Assembly (NCBI GenBank): GCA_026785985.1
Contig: JAJAYX010000033.1
Location: 1-7,225 of the forward strand
DNA length: 7,225 nt
Direction: 5' to 3'
DNA from: Rudanella sp.
GTDB taxonomy: Bacteria > Bacteroidota > Bacteroidia > Cytophagales > Spirosomataceae
In this document: positions 7,001-7,225 of the stretch, piece by piece
Position numbering within the stretch: position 1 is the first letter of the stretch
Layout: each line of letters begins with the position of its first letter
Notes under the pieces: model-generated
Told to the model about the DNA's origin: nothing
Database searches by the model: none
The model's input: the letters and a program-made list of their open reading frames with translations, nothing else
Translations under genes and position numbers: made by a program

Positions 7001-7112
7001 CGAAATTGCCCAGGCCCGTGCCGTTCTCAACTCGATTATCGAAAACGCCGAAGACCCCCGCATTGTGGCCGAAGCCAAAACGAAGTTAGCCGCACTGGAA
7101 AACAAGAACTGA
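4077..7112 (+). CDS. large exported TPR-repeat protein
   Basis: The protein has 1011 residues. Residues 1-27 form a signal peptide: a hydrophobic core GILILTVIAGISLA and an A-x-A-type cleavage site near RPAAA/Q. The rest is almost entirely alpha-helical tetratricopeptide repeats in tandem from about residue 38 to 1005. Clear examples are GDLGQYYYEREDYTKAIDFL (123-142), VYYQQGKFDKAIPYYKQYI (270-288), YALGYAYYNKKDYPRALTYF (520-539) and ADTYFATKQYNEAMRTYDEV (563-582). Several units carry the linker YP-x-S before the next helix pair (399-402, 621-624, 769-772), as in BamD/YbgF-type outer-membrane TPR proteins. No enzymatic motif, transmembrane helix after the signal peptide, or lipobox is seen. 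A scaffold for protein complexes in the periplasm is the likely role (inference). No Shine-Dalgarno site precedes the ATG. The next exported protein starts 3 nt after its stop, so the two are probably an operon. Confidence 0.93.
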   Translation: MSQSQARSGILILTVIAGISLARPAAAQRTLSYTESDYNYRNGIELFEKSNYGAARYEFRQYLDRRKASSNSTEAAAADQNVVDAEYHIALASLYLDEPGSEVLVDRFVKNHSQHPKAGQLYGDLGQYYYEREDYTKAIDFLEKAIAQNSTGGQLTKNKYRLALSYFNTQNVNRALPLLNQIKLDSDAEDAPAASYYAGVINYRNNNFTEAVADFKRIAQNPTYQNEVPNWIAQSLYRERRFDELLSYTEPLLRRGGNTLSDVGLVTAEVYYQQGKFDKAIPYYKQYIGAKGVKVPGAVKFRYGQSLFRTGKFEEAIAQLKPLASGKDTVAQYAAYTMGISYLQAQNPTYALTSFDQAGRLSFSKPIQEEAQFNHAKVQLDLNNGTDAVKELNAFLQRYPDSPFENEANELLSEAYFASNNYPAAIAYIEKLKRRTPKILATYQRLTYNQAVNDYNAERYTQAQQNFDKSLSVQADADLRQQVQFWKAETYSAQKQYDTAIPLYASIAKNSGDLGAKSLYALGYAYYNKKDYPRALTYFRDFIGKAGQTDDASVVEDARVRLADTYFATKQYNEAMRTYDEVIARSRGDRDYATYQKGLILSYVGRDVEAKAEFDKLQRQYPGSRFIDDALFQTANVDFEKGAYQVAIRGFTKLITDRPKSYLIPSALLKRATAFSNLQTYDQAIADYRRILNEYGSSDQAQGALLGLQNALNDAGRPEDFSGVLGQYKKANPGSSDVEKVEFDNARNIYFNEKYPQAIQSFLAFMQEYPASPNLSEARYYLGESHRQTKDVANALRYYNIILTEGKSAFATRAATRAAELETAQKNYSKAIRNYQFVLAQANGKNEQVAAQLGLMNTYFVEPKLDSAAYYAREVIATGNVVPGAQNRAQLMLGKVALAKNDYKTATTEFEKTVALAKDVHGAEANFLMGDVLYRQKKYKESIAMLLKFNETFGEFDYWKGKAFILVSDNNVGLNEIAQARAVLNSIIENAEDPRIVAEAKTKLAALENKN

Positions 7113-7115
7113 TTT

Positions 7116-7225
7116 ATGACTTCACAAACCCCTTACATACTTACCTTTTCCCTCCTTGCCCTCTCGTGCTCTGCGATGGCTCAGAATCGCCCAAACCCTT
7201 CCAAAAAGGAAGGAGAGGTTGATAA
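7116..7225 (+). CDS. start of an exported protein of unknown function (3' end outside window)
   Basis: The first 36 codons are visible. They begin MTSQTPYILTFSLLALSCSA and continue MAQNRPNPSKKEGEVD. This is a signal peptide: polar start, hydrophobic core and an AMA/Q cleavage site at residues 20-23. The C at residue 18 could mark a lipoprotein, but LSC is a poor lipobox and the AMA/Q site is the better reading. After it comes a charged, lysine- and glutamate-rich segment. The ATG lies 3 nt past the TGA of the TPR gene with no separate ribosome site, so translational coupling is likely. The family cannot be named from so little sequence. By position it is the best candidate partner of the TPR protein. 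Confidence 0.82.
   Translation, partial: MTSQTPYILTFSLLALSCSAMAQNRPNPSKKEGEVD

Overview
The window looks like chromosomal DNA from a member of the Bacteroidota, most likely a Cytophagales/Spirosomaceae-type organism. This is an inference from four things: the PhoH, M61 peptidase and large TPR proteins have the sequence style of that group; start codons lack strong Shine-Dalgarno sites and are preceded by A/T-rich DNA; possible promoters fit the TTG-N17-23-TAnnTTTG pattern of this phylum; and GC-balanced genes alternate with clearly AT-rich spacers. No rRNA, tRNA, CRISPR array, transposase or phage gene was seen.

Layout, left to right. (1) 1-805, minus: a PhoH-family ATPase that starts at TTG and runs off the left edge. 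(2) 806-1064: a spacer with a possible phoH promoter inside a small inverted repeat, and a good intrinsic terminator for the next gene. (3) 1065-1625, minus: an ECF-type sigma factor of 186 aa with no anti-sigma gene beside it in the window; its coding sequence contains a perfect 12-bp inverted repeat. (4) 1626-2129: a 504-bp AT-rich stretch without a convincing gene. It holds a candidate promoter for the sigma gene, several short palindromes and a 25-bp imperfect inverted repeat just beyond the M61 stop codon. (5) 2130-3986, minus: an exported M61-family zinc peptidase with a C-terminal PDZ domain. (6) A 90-bp divergent intergenic region. (7) 4077-7112, plus: a 1011-aa exported TPR-repeat protein. 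(8) 7116 to the right edge, plus: the first 36 codons of another exported protein, 3 nt after the TPR stop and so probably translated from the same mRNA.

How they work together: the TPR protein and its downstream partner form the only clear operon and probably act in the periplasm or at the outer membrane. The M61 peptidase is divergent from them and may share their control region; it too should be outside the cytoplasm. The sigma factor and PhoH are cytoplasmic and separated from each other by a terminator. Nothing here proves a new system. The best candidates for a second look are the TPR/secreted-protein pair, the repeat structure after the M61 gene, and the perfect hairpin inside the sigma gene.
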